Of a DNA stretch of 64,000 nucleotides, positions 18,984 through 27,434 are shown piece by piece (the first letter of the stretch is position 1; every line of letters begins with the position of its first letter). The stretch is from contig DEQR01000059.1 in the NCBI GenBank assembly GCA_002360535.1, positions 1 to 64,000 of the forward strand, given 5' to 3'. Origin of the DNA: Thiobacillus sp. UBA3361. GTDB lineage: Bacteria > Pseudomonadota > Gammaproteobacteria > Burkholderiales > Thiobacillaceae. The notes beneath the pieces were generated by a model. The model did not search any database. It was not told the DNA's origin and worked only from the letters and a program-made list of their open reading frames with translations. Made by a program: the position numbers and the translations under genes.

Positions 18984-19922
18984 TTACTTGCCGCCGCCCA
19001 GTTCGTGCACGTAAACGGTGAGCACCTTGACCTGCTCCTCGGACAGGCGGCCCTCCCACGCGGGCATCACGCCCCGGTTCAGGCCGGCGTTGATCAAGTT
19101 GCGCACGGCCGCCAGTTTGGCATTGGCATCCTGGCCGCCGGGCACGTCAGCCCACACCCACACCTTGTCGGTGAGGTTGGCCGAACCGATGTCGGTACGG
19201 CCCTGGGCATTGTCGCCATGGCAGTAATAGCAGGCGGCGGCGTGCGAATGGAACAGGGACTTGCCCTCGGCCGCCTTGGACGCGTCGTGGGGCTCGCCGG
19301 ACAAGGACAGCACGTAGTTGGCCAGGGTGTCCACCTGGCCCTTGTCCAGCGCCTCGGCGTAGGGGGGCATGTAGCCGTGGCGGCCGCCGAGGATGGTTTC
19401 GCGGATCTTGTCGAAGGTGCCGCCGTAGATCCAGTTGTCGTCGGCCAGGTTGGGATAGTGGCCGATCTTGCCGGCGCCGCCGGTCTGGTGGCAGGCGGCG
19501 CAATTGTCCGCGAACAGGGCCTTGCCGGCGGACTGGATGAAGCTGTTCAGTTCCGGGTCGGTGGCAATCTTGTCATAGGGCAGGCTGGCGATCTTGTCGA
19601 ACCAGGGCTTCTGTTCGGCCTTGGCCGCCTGCACCTCGCCCAGCAGCTTGGCGCGGGTGTTCCAGTGCCAAGACTCCTCCTGACCGTCCTGGTTCACATA
19701 GGTGACCGTATTCACGCCTTTCAGGAAACTGGTACCCACGGGCCAGGATGGGTAGAAGAACCAATAGACCAGAGCGAACAGGATGGTGATGTAAAAACCG
19801 TAGGTCCACCACACCGGCAGGGGGTTGTTGAATTCCTGCAGGGTGCCGTCCCAGACGTGGCCCGTGGTCTGCACTCCGCCGCCGGAGCCATGGGTTTGCG
19901 TCTGTGCTTGCTCATTTGCCAT
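18984..19922 (-). CDS. ccoP: cbb3-type cytochrome c oxidase subunit III
   Basis: Membrane-anchored di-heme cytochrome c that passes electrons to CcoO and CcoN. The 312 residues start MANEQAQTQTHG with AGGAAGA about 7 bases upstream. A membrane helix follows near residues 35-55 (WWTYGFYITILFALVYWFFYP). Two heme c sites, CAACH and CYYCH, are each followed by the usual methionine-bearing cytochrome fold (GGRHGYMPPYAEAL, NRGVMPAWEGRL). The start overlaps the end of ccoQ by 11 bases. Confidence 0.96.
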   Translation of the reverse strand: MANEQAQTQTHGSGGGVQTTGHVWDGTLQEFNNPLPVWWTYGFYITILFALVYWFFYPSWPVGTSFLKGVNTVTYVNQDGQEESWHWNTRAKLLGEVQAAKAEQKPWFDKIASLPYDKIATDPELNSFIQSAGKALFADNCAACHQTGGAGKIGHYPNLADDNWIYGGTFDKIRETILGGRHGYMPPYAEALDKGQVDTLANYVLSLSGEPHDASKAAEGKSLFHSHAAACYYCHGDNAQGRTDIGSANLTDKVWVWADVPGGQDANAKLAAVRNLINAGLNRGVMPAWEGRLSEEQVKVLTVYVHELGGGK

Positions 19923-20100
19923 GTTTCTCTTCCTTTGCTTCATCCTCTTCGTCCAGGAAGGGGATGTTCTTGTGCTCTTCCAACCGTTCCCCCCGCTTCC
20001 TGCTGCCGTACACCCACAGCACGATCAGGCAGAAGGTGATGAAGAAGATCAGCAGTCCGAGGGGTTTGCTGTTCTCCGCCTGCGCCAGCCACTCCAGCAT
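19912..20100 (-). CDS. ccoQ: cbb3-type oxidase small subunit CcoQ
   Basis: A 62-residue single-helix membrane protein (MLEWLAQAENSKPLGLLIFF...). One transmembrane helix at about residues 14-31 is followed by an RKRGERLEEHKNIPFLDEEDE tail, typical of CcoQ, which stabilises the oxidase core. It sits 3 bp after ccoO and overlaps ccoP, the normal operon order. Confidence 0.93.
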   Translation of the reverse strand: MLEWLAQAENSKPLGLLIFFITFCLIVLWVYGSRKRGERLEEHKNIPFLDEEDEAKEEKHGK

Positions 20101-20103
20101 GGA

Positions 20104-20850
20104 TCAGCGGTACTTGACCAAGTCTTCAGGCTTGACCTTGCTGAAATCCACCATCGTACCCAGCACCTGCAGGTAGGCCACCATGGCGTCCATCTCGGTC
20201 ACGCTGGAGCGGTCGCCGTCGTAGTTGCCGGCCTGGGCCTGGGCCACCAGGTTTTTCTGGGCATCGGGGATGTGCAGCTGGGCGGCCACCTCGGCGCCGA
20301 ACTGCTTCACGTTCTGGTCATACTCGGCCTGGGTGGCGGAATAGGGCACGCCGGTGGTACGCAGGGCGCGCATACGGTCACCCACGTCGGAGTAGTCCAG
20401 GGGGGTTTCCAGCAGCCAGGGGTAGTTGGGCATCACCGACTCGGGCACCACCGAAGTGGGCTTGATCAGGTGCTGCACGTGCCATTCGTCGGAGTACTTG
20501 CCGCCCACTCGCGCCAAGTCCGGACCGGTACGCTTGGAACCCCACTGGAAGGGGTGGTCGTACTTGGATTCGGCCGCCAGAGAGTAGTGGCCGTAACGCA
20601 GCAGTTCGTCGCGGAACGGGCGGATCATCTGGGAATGGCAGGTGTAGCAGCCCTCGCGGATGTAGAGGTCACGGCCGCGCTGTTCCAGGGGTGTGTAGGG
20701 GCGCACCCCATCCACCTTTTCCATGGTGTCATCGATCAGGAACAGGGGAGCGATCTCCACCAGGCCACCGATGCTGATGGCGAACATGGTGGCCACCAGC
20801 AGCAGTCCGGTGTTGGTCTCCAGGGCTTCGTGCTTGAAGTTCTTGAACAT
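20104..20850 (-). CDS. ccoO: cbb3-type cytochrome c oxidase subunit II
   Basis: Membrane-anchored mono-heme cytochrome c of cbb3 oxidase. The 248 residues have one N-terminal helix (LLLVATMFAISIGGLVEIAPLF). The heme site is YIREGCYTCHSQMIRPFRDE; further features are GPDLARVGGKYSDEWHVQHL and PESVMPNYPWL, where methionine would be the second heme ligand. It begins 24 bp after ccoN ends. Confidence 0.97.
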   Translation of the reverse strand: MFKNFKHEALETNTGLLLVATMFAISIGGLVEIAPLFLIDDTMEKVDGVRPYTPLEQRGRDLYIREGCYTCHSQMIRPFRDELLRYGHYSLAAESKYDHPFQWGSKRTGPDLARVGGKYSDEWHVQHLIKPTSVVPESVMPNYPWLLETPLDYSDVGDRMRALRTTGVPYSATQAEYDQNVKQFGAEVAAQLHIPDAQKNLVAQAQAGNYDGDRSSVTEMDAMVAYLQVLGTMVDFSKVKPEDLVKYR

Positions 20851-20874
20851 CTTCGGTTTCCTCGGCTAATCGGC

Positions 20875-22320
20875 TCAGGCTGCCACGGCGGCGGGTTGGC
20901 CGGCGGCCTGGGCTTGGCGTACGCCCTGGCGGATCGTCATGTAGCTGTTGTAGGCCATGAGCACCATGCCGGCCAGGAAGAACATGCCGCCCACAGCACG
21001 CATCACATAGAAGGGATACATGGCGGCCACCGACTCCACGAATGAGTACTGCAGGTTGCCGAACTCGTCGAAGGCGCGCCACATCAGACCCTGGGAGATG
21101 CCGGAGATCCACATGGCGGTGATGTACAGCAGCACGCCGATGGTGGCCAGCCAGAAGTGGGCGTTGATCAGCTTGGTGCTGTACATCTGGGTGTTCCACA
21201 GCCGCGGCAGCATGTGATAGATGGAGCCGAAGGAGATCATGGCCACCCAGCCCAGGGCACCGGAGTGCACGTGGCCCACGGTCCAGTCGGTGTAGTGGGA
21301 CAGGGCGTTCACGTCCTTCAGGGACATCAGCGGTCCCTCGAAGGTGGACATGCCGTAGAAGGACAGGGCCACGATCATGAAGCGCATGATGGGGTCGGTG
21401 CGCAACTTATCCCAGGCGCCGGACAGGGTCATGATGCCGTTGATCATGCCGCCCCAGGAAGGCAGCAGCAGCATGATGGAGAAGGTGGCGCCCAGGGTGG
21501 AGGCCCAGTCCGGCAGGGCGGTCCAGTGCAGGTGGTGGGTGCCCACCCACATGTACATGAAGGACAGGGCCCAGAAGTGGACGATGGACAGGCGGTAGGA
21601 ATAGACGGGCCGGCCGGCGTGCTTGGGCACGAAGTAATACATCATGCCCAGGAAGGCGGCGGTCAGGAAGAAGCCCACTGCGTTGTGGCCGTACCACCAC
21701 TGGGTCATGGCGTCCTGAGGGCCAGAGAACAGGCTGTAGGACTTGAGGGTGAACAGGCCCACGGGCACCGCCAGGTTATTGAAGGTGTGCAGCAGGGCGG
21801 TGGCGAGGATGAAGGACAGGTAGAACCAGTTGGCCACGTAAATGTGCGGCTGCTTGCGGTTCATCAGCGTGCCGATGAACACCGCCAGGTAGGACACCCA
21901 GACGATTTCGATCAGGATGTCGATGGGCCACTCCATCTCGGCATATTCGCGGCCCTGGCTGTAACCGGTGACGTATGACAGGGCGGCCAGCACGATAATC
22001 GCCTGCCAGCCCCAGAACGTGAAGGTGGCCAGGCCGGGCGCCCACAGGCGCGTCTGGCAGGTGCGTTGCACCACGTAGTAGGAGGTCGCGAACAAAGCCG
22101 AACCGCCGAAGCCGAAGATCACCGCACCGGTGTGGACGGGTCGGAAACGGCCGAAGGAAAGATAGGGGCTGTCGAAATTTAGGAAAGGCCAGGCCAGTTC
22201 CGAGGCGATATAGACACCCACGAACATGCCCACCACGGCCCAAACGATTGCCATGACGGTGAACTTTTTGATGATGTCGAAATCGTATTGTTCCGCTTGT
22301 GCGGTAGTGCTTGCAGCCAT
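20875..22320 (-). CDS. ccoN: cbb3-type cytochrome c oxidase subunit I
   Basis: Catalytic heme-copper subunit of high-affinity cbb3 oxidase, a proton-pumping enzyme for low oxygen. The 481 residues have about 12 membrane helices. The heme and copper histidine regions are visible: RPVHTGAVIFGFGG, YGHNAVGFFLTAAFLGMMYYFVPKHAG, WVGTHHLHWTALPDW and DWTVGHVHSGALGW. The start at 22320 is fixed by AGGAGG five bases upstream; a further upstream start lacks one. An Rrf2-type Fe-S regulator lies directly upstream on the same strand, so oxygen, NO or iron control is likely. No good FNR box was found in the 158-bp leader. Confidence 0.97.
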   Translation of the reverse strand: MAASTTAQAEQYDFDIIKKFTVMAIVWAVVGMFVGVYIASELAWPFLNFDSPYLSFGRFRPVHTGAVIFGFGGSALFATSYYVVQRTCQTRLWAPGLATFTFWGWQAIIVLAALSYVTGYSQGREYAEMEWPIDILIEIVWVSYLAVFIGTLMNRKQPHIYVANWFYLSFILATALLHTFNNLAVPVGLFTLKSYSLFSGPQDAMTQWWYGHNAVGFFLTAAFLGMMYYFVPKHAGRPVYSYRLSIVHFWALSFMYMWVGTHHLHWTALPDWASTLGATFSIMLLLPSWGGMINGIMTLSGAWDKLRTDPIMRFMIVALSFYGMSTFEGPLMSLKDVNALSHYTDWTVGHVHSGALGWVAMISFGSIYHMLPRLWNTQMYSTKLINAHFWLATIGVLLYITAMWISGISQGLMWRAFDEFGNLQYSFVESVAAMYPFYVMRAVGGMFFLAGMVLMAYNSYMTIRQGVRQAQAAGQPAAVAA

Positions 22321-22419
22321 GACGCCTCCTGGGGTGTCGATCAACCTTCATGGTGCGTGATCCGATCAACGCACCCATTCATCCTTGGCCATTCGGGCCA
22401 GGTTAAAAAAACTGGGGGA

Positions 22420-22434
22420 GTATATTAGCTATAC
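22420..22434. promoter_or_regulatory. Candidate operator palindrome upstream of ccoN
   Basis: GTATATTAGCTATAC is a perfect 5-bp inverted repeat (GTATA/TATAC) around a 5-base centre, inside an AT-rich patch about 100 bp before ccoN and 45 bp after the Rrf2-family gene. It might bind that regulator or be part of the -10 region. This is a guess from position and symmetry. Confidence 0.3.
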
Positions 22435-22478
22435 CGCCCGCCCAGCAAGGCGTGGGGTTGCCCGCCCAGTACAAACCC

Positions 22479-22934
22479 TCATGCGGGCAGCAGGGAAACG
22501 GGCAGATCCGACAGGCGGTATTTGCCGGTCAGCACTGCCTTGGCCAAATCCTCCAGGCTCATGTCGGTGAGCAGGGAGATGATTTTTTTCTTCACCGGAA
22601 TCCACTTGGCATGCAGGGGGCAGGCCGTGGCATCCGAGCACTCTTTCAGGCCGAGGATGCAGCTCTTGGTGAAATCCGGACCCTCGGTGAGCAACAGCAC
22701 CTGCATGAGGGTCGTTTTGTGCATGCCTTCACGCAGGCAGAACCCTCCCAGGCGGCCGCGAAAAGAATCCAGTATCCCGTGCTTGCACAGGTTCTGCAGT
22801 ATCTTCGCCAGATAAGCCGCCGGCACGCTCAGGCGTTCGGCGATATCGCGATTCAGCACCGGTTCGCCCGGCGGCTGGGTGGCAATATAGATCAACGCCT
22901 GCACGGCGTATTGGCTGGTGCGGGACAAGACCAT
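22479..22934 (-). CDS. Rrf2 family Fe-S transcriptional regulator
   Basis: A 151-residue winged-helix regulator. The N-terminal VLSRTSQYAVQALIYIA, then LNRDIAERLSVPAAYLAKILQNL, is the Rrf2 helix-turn-helix. LDSFRGRLGGFCL is the wing. Cysteines at 92, 99 and 105 (C-x6-C-x5-C) match the Fe-S ligand region of IscR, NsrR and RirA in position, though the spacing is not exactly that of any one of them. The ATG at 22934 has AGGAG six bases upstream. Its place just before ccoNOQP suggests it controls the oxidase in response to oxygen, NO or iron. Confidence 0.88.
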   Translation of the reverse strand: MVLSRTSQYAVQALIYIATQPPGEPVLNRDIAERLSVPAAYLAKILQNLCKHGILDSFRGRLGGFCLREGMHKTTLMQVLLLTEGPDFTKSCILGLKECSDATACPLHAKWIPVKKKIISLLTDMSLEDLAKAVLTGKYRLSDLPVSLLPA

Positions 22935-23041
22935 ATCCAACTCCTAAAGAGTTTTTTATCCAGTTTACGGACTTGCCCCAGGTTTGCATAGCCGGATTTT
23001 TCCCCGGCAATCATGGGGATATCCACACAGGCAAAGAGGCT

Positions 23042-23737
23042 TCAAGCTGGCGATGCAATGAGCTCCCCCAGCCGCTTTCCGGAAACGAACCTTGCCGCCG
23101 ACTCCGGAACCGCAGGCCGCAGGTGGGGTATTTCCGCCAAGAGCGGAGCGGGTACGCGCGCGACCAGCGTGGAGAGGTTTTCTGCATAGGCGGACATGTC
23201 CGGATCGATCCGGCACGCCACCCAGGCCGCCAACCGGAGTCCCCGCGCGGCGATGGACTCGACGGTCAGCAGGGTATGGTTCAGGCAACCCAGGCGCATG
23301 CCCACCACCAGAACCACCGGCAAGCCCAGGGCCACCGCCAGGTCCGCGGTATCCCGCCGCTCATCCAGGGGCACCCGGAATCCCCCCACCCCTTCCACCA
23401 GGACCACATCCGCCCATCGCGACAATTGCGAATGCGCGGCCAGAATGTGCGGAATCGCGATGCGCACCCCTTTGCGTTCGGCCGCCACATGGGGGGCAAC
23501 AGGGTCCCGGAACAAATAGGGGTTGACCAGGGACAGTGGGGCCTCCACCGATCCGTGGGTACGAAGCAAGGCCACATCGCCGTTGATCCACTGCCCATCC
23601 ACCCGCTCAGCGCCGGCGGCCACCGGCTTCATGCCCACCACACGGTGCCCCAGGTTCGCCATGGTATGCAGCAGGGCGGCGGTGACCAGGGTCTTGCCAA
23701 CGCCGGTATCGGTACCGGTAATGAACACCCCCTTCAA
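23042..23737 (-). CDS. bioD: Dethiobiotin synthetase
   Basis: ATP-dependent enzyme that closes the ureido ring of biotin (diaminopelargonate plus CO2 to dethiobiotin). The 231 residues start with the P-loop MKGVFITGTDTGVGKT, then KPVAAGAE, and VVLVEGVGGFRVPL, all family signatures. Its ATG overlaps the stop of the SGNH gene by 4 bases (ATGA), so it is translated with the two acyltransferase-type genes rather than directly with bioC. It is the last gene of the biotin operon. Confidence 0.95.
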   Translation of the reverse strand: MKGVFITGTDTGVGKTLVTAALLHTMANLGHRVVGMKPVAAGAERVDGQWINGDVALLRTHGSVEAPLSLVNPYLFRDPVAPHVAAERKGVRIAIPHILAAHSQLSRWADVVLVEGVGGFRVPLDERRDTADLAVALGLPVVLVVGMRLGCLNHTLLTVESIAARGLRLAAWVACRIDPDMSAYAENLSTLVARVPAPLLAEIPHLRPAVPESAARFVSGKRLGELIASPA

Positions 23738-24924
23738 TTGGCGAGTTTCTCCAGTTCACGCACTAGGGCAGGCAAGTCCCGTTGGTAAGACTCGGCTGCC
23801 TGGCGCAGGTGGTCCAGATGCGACTCAATGTTGCCCGGGGTCAGTATCGCACCCGGTCCTTGCTGGCCGGGTTCCAGAATGCTGCGCAGGACGATGTGGC
23901 CCAATTCCTTCTTGAAATGGCCCGCCTCCCAATACCAGCGTACTTCGGTGGCCCGATCGGCGGGCACTGGTACGGCCTCCCGTGCATAGACATGGTGGCC
24001 GCTGAAATCCCATAGCACCGCATGCCCCCTGCCGGATAGTGCCACCAGATGGGTCAGTTCCCGCTTCCAGTCCTCGAACAGGGGCCACAGCCCTGCGATC
24101 CGGAAAATTTCCAACAAGTGGGCATGATAAGGATAGATAACCACCCAGACCTGGATTCCATGGGCACGGGCATTGTCCAATATGGCTCGAATGTCCTCGA
24201 AAGCCGGAGAGGAGCCCGTGCCTTTGGTGTGAATATTGGCGGGCCGTTGGCGGTAAGCACGCAGGTTCTCCGCATCCCTCTGGCGGAACAGGGCGAAATA
24301 GCCTTCATTCCGGGCCAGCACCTGATAGTCATGCATCGGGTTGAAGCCCGCCAGTGTGAGATGGGGAATCCCGTGCCGTCCCTTGGAGCGCAGGGTGTCC
24401 AGGCTGTGGATCAGCGCATCCAAGGAAGCCAGGGTAGCGGCCGCGTCATGCAGCCTGGTCAACCATCGCTGGGGAACATCGCCGGATGACAACATGCGCC
24501 TGACCTCAGCAGGATCGCGACCGCGTGCATTCCGGGGCAGGAGAAAGTCCATGAAATCCACCCCAAGCAGGATGGCCTGAGGGGGGTGGGCAGTCAGAGC
24601 ATGTTCGAATAGGCGGCGGGTGGTCCTGGTGGCGGTTCCCGGCAACGCCAGGTTATAAACCGGCTTGAATTCCTCTGGCCAGGCAGGATCATCCGGATCA
24701 AAACCCACCTCCGCACGGGAGTTTCCCAGCACCAGGACTTGGGCCTTGGCCTCCAAGACCCGGTATGGCTTGATCAACGCTCCCTGGGTAGCGGCATGGG
24801 GTTTCCATTCTCCGTCCCCGTAATCCCGATACAGCCCGTAGGGATCCGCCCAATAGTTCACGGCCGCCGTGGCCAGCAGCATGACCAGCAGGGTGACAGA
24901 CCAGATGCGGAAGTAGTGCGCCAT
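23734..24924 (-). CDS. SGNH/AlgX-like periplasmic protein, O-acetylation partner
   Basis: A 396-residue protein with one N-terminal membrane anchor (FRIWSVTLLVMLLATAAVNYWADPYGLYR). Its large extracytoplasmic domain contains VLVLGNSRAEVGFDP, which replaces the GDS nucleophile block, LALPGTATRTT, and HAVLWDFSGHH near the C-terminal third. This is the layout of proteins paired with AlgI-type MBOAT enzymes. It starts 1 bp after the MBOAT gene ends and overlaps bioD by 4 bp. The likely role is transfer of an acyl group brought across the membrane by the MBOAT to a polysaccharide. Catalytic residues are not certain, so it may be an accessory rather than the transferase. Confidence 0.72.
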   Translation of the reverse strand: MAHYFRIWSVTLLVMLLATAAVNYWADPYGLYRDYGDGEWKPHAATQGALIKPYRVLEAKAQVLVLGNSRAEVGFDPDDPAWPEEFKPVYNLALPGTATRTTRRLFEHALTAHPPQAILLGVDFMDFLLPRNARGRDPAEVRRMLSSGDVPQRWLTRLHDAAATLASLDALIHSLDTLRSKGRHGIPHLTLAGFNPMHDYQVLARNEGYFALFRQRDAENLRAYRQRPANIHTKGTGSSPAFEDIRAILDNARAHGIQVWVVIYPYHAHLLEIFRIAGLWPLFEDWKRELTHLVALSGRGHAVLWDFSGHHVYAREAVPVPADRATEVRWYWEAGHFKKELGHIVLRSILEPGQQGPGAILTPGNIESHLDHLRQAAESYQRDLPALVRELEKLAN

Positions 24925-24925
24925 C

Positions 24926-26482
24926 TCAAAACTGGTAGTAGAGGAATTCCGTGGCCTGGGACAGTGACAGAATACCGGCTGCGGCCAGAGCGGCCAGGAG
25001 CCAGGCCCATGAAGAATTGGGCTTCCACGCCAACGCGGGACGCGATTCAGCGAGTTCGAAATCCAGGCCGGGACGGTGCTGGCGCATGAACTCCTGGGTA
25101 TTCGGCAGGAACAGAGCGACGGCCAGCAGGGTAACGGCCCACGCCCAGGTAAAAACGAACTGGCTGCCACCGCCGAGATAGAACTCCACCCCGGAGGCCC
25201 GCAGTAGATCGGCCATGGATCCCATGACCGGGCGCACGGCCGCCGGCAGCGCGAAACCCTGCAAACCGAACATGCCGCGCAGCATGATCATGGCCCCCTC
25301 CGGGGTCGTGGCACGGAAAAACACCCAGGCCACGACTACCGCCAGGAACGTCAGTACCCACCCTGCCAGTCGCTCCACCCGCCCGGGGGCACCCGCGTCT
25401 GGCAACACGCCCTGCCGAAGGGCCCTCCAGACGTGATTGACGACCAGATAGAGCCCGTGCAGCCCTCCCCAAAGCACGAAATTCCATGAGGCCCCGTGCC
25501 AGAGCCCACCCAACAACATGGTTGCCAGCAGGTTGAAATACCTACGCACCCGTCCCATCCGGCTGCCGCCCAAGGGGATGTAGAGATAGTCACGCAGAAA
25601 ACGGGACAGGGTCATGTGCCAGCGCCGCCAGAAATCGATGATGCTGGTGGCTTTGTAGGGAGAATTGAAATTCAGGGGCAGCACGATGCCAACCATGCGC
25701 GACAGGCCGATGGCCATGTCGGAATAGCCGGAAAAATCGAAATACAACTGGGCCGTGTAGGCCAGGGCGCCGCCCCAAGCAGCGAAGAAATCCAGGCTGG
25801 CGCCAGCATCCGCCGTGTCAAAGGCGCCATTGGCGTAGGGTGAGATGCCGTCAGCCAACACCGCTTTCTTGAACAGACCAATGGTGAAAATGGTCAGGCC
25901 GATGGTCATGTTGTCCCAACTGGGGCGGTAGGTCTCCGGGCGGGCGAACTGGGGCATCATCTCCTTGTGGTGGAGCACCGGACCGGCAATGAGATGGGGG
26001 AAGTAGGTGACAAACAGCAAGTAATGAATGAAGTTGTATTCCTTCGCCTTGCCACATGATGCGTCCACTAGGAAGGCGATCTGGGTGAAGGTAAAGAAGG
26101 AGATGCCCAGGGGTAGCAGTATCTCCTGCATGGGCAGTTCCACACCCATCAAGCGATTGGCGGTATCCAGGAAGAAATTGGCGTACTTGTAATACCCCAG
26201 CAGGGCCAGGTCGGCGCTCACGCCGGCCGCCAGGATCAGTCGCTTGCGGCGGCCATTGCCCCGTTCGTGTTCCCTGGCCAGGGCATAGCCCACGCCATAG
26301 TTGAAGAAGATCGACAGCAGCAGCAGGCTGACGTAAGCCGGGTTCCAATAACCGTAGAAGAACAGGGATGCACCTCCCAGCCAAGCTGCGGCCAGCCTGT
26401 GACTGTAGGTACCCAGACGAAAAAAAACCCACGCCGTGATGGGTAGATACAACAGCAGAAAGGCGTAGGAGTTGAACAACAT
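24926..26482 (-). CDS. MBOAT O-acyltransferase (AlgI-like)
   Basis: A 518-residue polytopic membrane protein. MLFNSYAFLLLYLPITAWVFF is the usual AlgI-type beginning and fixes the start. Core signatures are DFSGYSDMAIGLSRM, FWRRWHMTLSRFLRDYLYIPLGGSR and LLGGLWHGASWNFVLWGGLHG, which holds the invariant histidine. AlgI proteins move acetyl groups across the membrane to acetylate exopolysaccharide such as alginate. It follows bioC by 49 bp. A perfect stem (TTGGGGG at 26505-26511 and CCCCCAA at 26518-26524) occupies that gap. Its target polymer is unknown; the exosortase exopolysaccharide encoded 8 kb away is one candidate. Confidence 0.9.
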   Translation of the reverse strand: MLFNSYAFLLLYLPITAWVFFRLGTYSHRLAAAWLGGASLFFYGYWNPAYVSLLLLSIFFNYGVGYALAREHERGNGRRKRLILAAGVSADLALLGYYKYANFFLDTANRLMGVELPMQEILLPLGISFFTFTQIAFLVDASCGKAKEYNFIHYLLFVTYFPHLIAGPVLHHKEMMPQFARPETYRPSWDNMTIGLTIFTIGLFKKAVLADGISPYANGAFDTADAGASLDFFAAWGGALAYTAQLYFDFSGYSDMAIGLSRMVGIVLPLNFNSPYKATSIIDFWRRWHMTLSRFLRDYLYIPLGGSRMGRVRRYFNLLATMLLGGLWHGASWNFVLWGGLHGLYLVVNHVWRALRQGVLPDAGAPGRVERLAGWVLTFLAVVVAWVFFRATTPEGAMIMLRGMFGLQGFALPAAVRPVMGSMADLLRASGVEFYLGGGSQFVFTWAWAVTLLAVALFLPNTQEFMRQHRPGLDFELAESRPALAWKPNSSWAWLLAALAAAGILSLSQATEFLYYQF

Positions 26483-26504
26483 GACGGCGCGATAATAGCG
26501 AATG

Positions 26505-26524
26505 TTGGGGGGGCATTCCCCCAA
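26505..26524 (-). promoter_or_regulatory. Hairpin between bioC and the MBOAT gene
   Basis: A perfect 7-bp stem with a 6-base loop sits 8 bp downstream of the bioC stop codon. No T-run follows on the - strand, so it is more likely an attenuating or mRNA-processing hairpin than a terminator. It would let bioBFHC and the downstream acyltransferase-bioD segment be expressed at different levels. Confidence 0.4.
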
Positions 26525-26531
26525 TATCCGC

Positions 26532-27434
26532 TCAGCTCCGGCGGCGCTGCGGGATCTTCATCTCGATCACCTGCCGCCCGTCCTCCAGCCGGTCCTTGCG
26601 GCCGGCCCAGGCGTGGCCGTAAATCACCTCGAAGGTGGCGGGCAATCGTCCCTCGCGGCGGAAGCGCTCATAGTTCTCCGTCAGCCTCCGCCAGGCCGAT
26701 TTGCCCATCAGACCGGCACGGCGCCGGTCCAGAACGGTGTGGGCGCCGATGGCCTTCAGGTCGCGCAGCACGGCCGGCAGATCAGCGTAGGTCAGGGTCA
26801 GGCATTCCATCTCCATCACCGGGCTGGTGAAGCCGGCGTGCACCAGCAGGTCGCCGATGTCATGCATGTCGATGAAGCGGTTCACGTGGCCGTGGCCGTC
26901 GTCCAAACCGGCAAAGGCATTGCGCAGTTCCTTCAGGGTGTCCGGGCCGAAGGTGGAGAACATCAGCAGCCCCTCGGGGCGGACCACCCTGTGCAGCCCC
27001 TTGAAGGTCGCTTCCAGGTCACCCATCCATTGCAGGGTCAGATTGGACCACAGCAGATCGACACTGTCGGCCTTTAAAGGCAGGCGTTCCAGGTCAGCGC
27101 AGACGGGCGCGAGGCGCGAGGCGTGAGGCGCGAGGCGGGACAGCAAGCCTCGCCAGCCTTCGGGATGGCCATGGCGGGCCAGGGTTTCGCGCAGCATCCC
27201 GTGGGCCAGATCCACGGCCAGCATGCGCGCGGCGGGGAAGCGGGCGCGCAGCAGGGGAATGCCGAAGCCGGTGCCGCAGCCTGCGTCCAGGACGGTGGCC
27301 GGGGCCAGTTTCATCATCTCCAGGCGCTCGTCCAGGCGCCGGGCCACCTCTTTCTGCAGCACGGCGGCGGCATCGTAGTCCGGCGCCGCCCGTTCGAACG
27401 AAGCGCGGATGGCTTGCTTGAGGGGCTTATCCAT
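26532..27434 (-). CDS. bioC: Malonyl-ACP O-methyltransferase BioC
   Basis: Methylates malonyl-ACP with S-adenosylmethionine so that fatty acid synthesis can build pimeloyl-ACP methyl ester. The 300 residues start MDKPLKQAIRASFERAAPDYD, with motif I VLDAGCGTGFGIPLL, SNLTLQWMGD and MFSTFGPDTLKEL, all BioC signatures. The start overlaps bioH by 8 bases. A 7-bp tandem repeat (27111-27138) codes for SRLAPHASRLAP between the methyltransferase motifs (residues about 100-112), an insertion that most BioC proteins probably lack. Confidence 0.93.
   Translation of the reverse strand: MDKPLKQAIRASFERAAPDYDAAAVLQKEVARRLDERLEMMKLAPATVLDAGCGTGFGIPLLRARFPAARMLAVDLAHGMLRETLARHGHPEGWRGLLSRLAPHASRLAPVCADLERLPLKADSVDLLWSNLTLQWMGDLEATFKGLHRVVRPEGLLMFSTFGPDTLKELRNAFAGLDDGHGHVNRFIDMHDIGDLLVHAGFTSPVMEMECLTLTYADLPAVLRDLKAIGAHTVLDRRRAGLMGKSAWRRLTENYERFRREGRLPATFEVIYGHAWAGRKDRLEDGRQVIEMKIPQRRRS
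27111..27138. repeat. 7-bp array (GAGGCGN) inside bioC
   Basis: Four consecutive heptamers (GAGGCGC, GAGGCGT, GAGGCGC, GAGGCGG) followed by GAC lie in frame in bioC. The same four-unit order, with drift, is found at 28144-28171 at the start of bioH. Confidence 0.8.

Noticed and set aside
22336..22380. FNR/Anr box before ccoN (GTTGATCGGATCACG)
   Set aside because: The half-sites have the wrong spacing (3 rather than 4 central bases) and the second half is poor.
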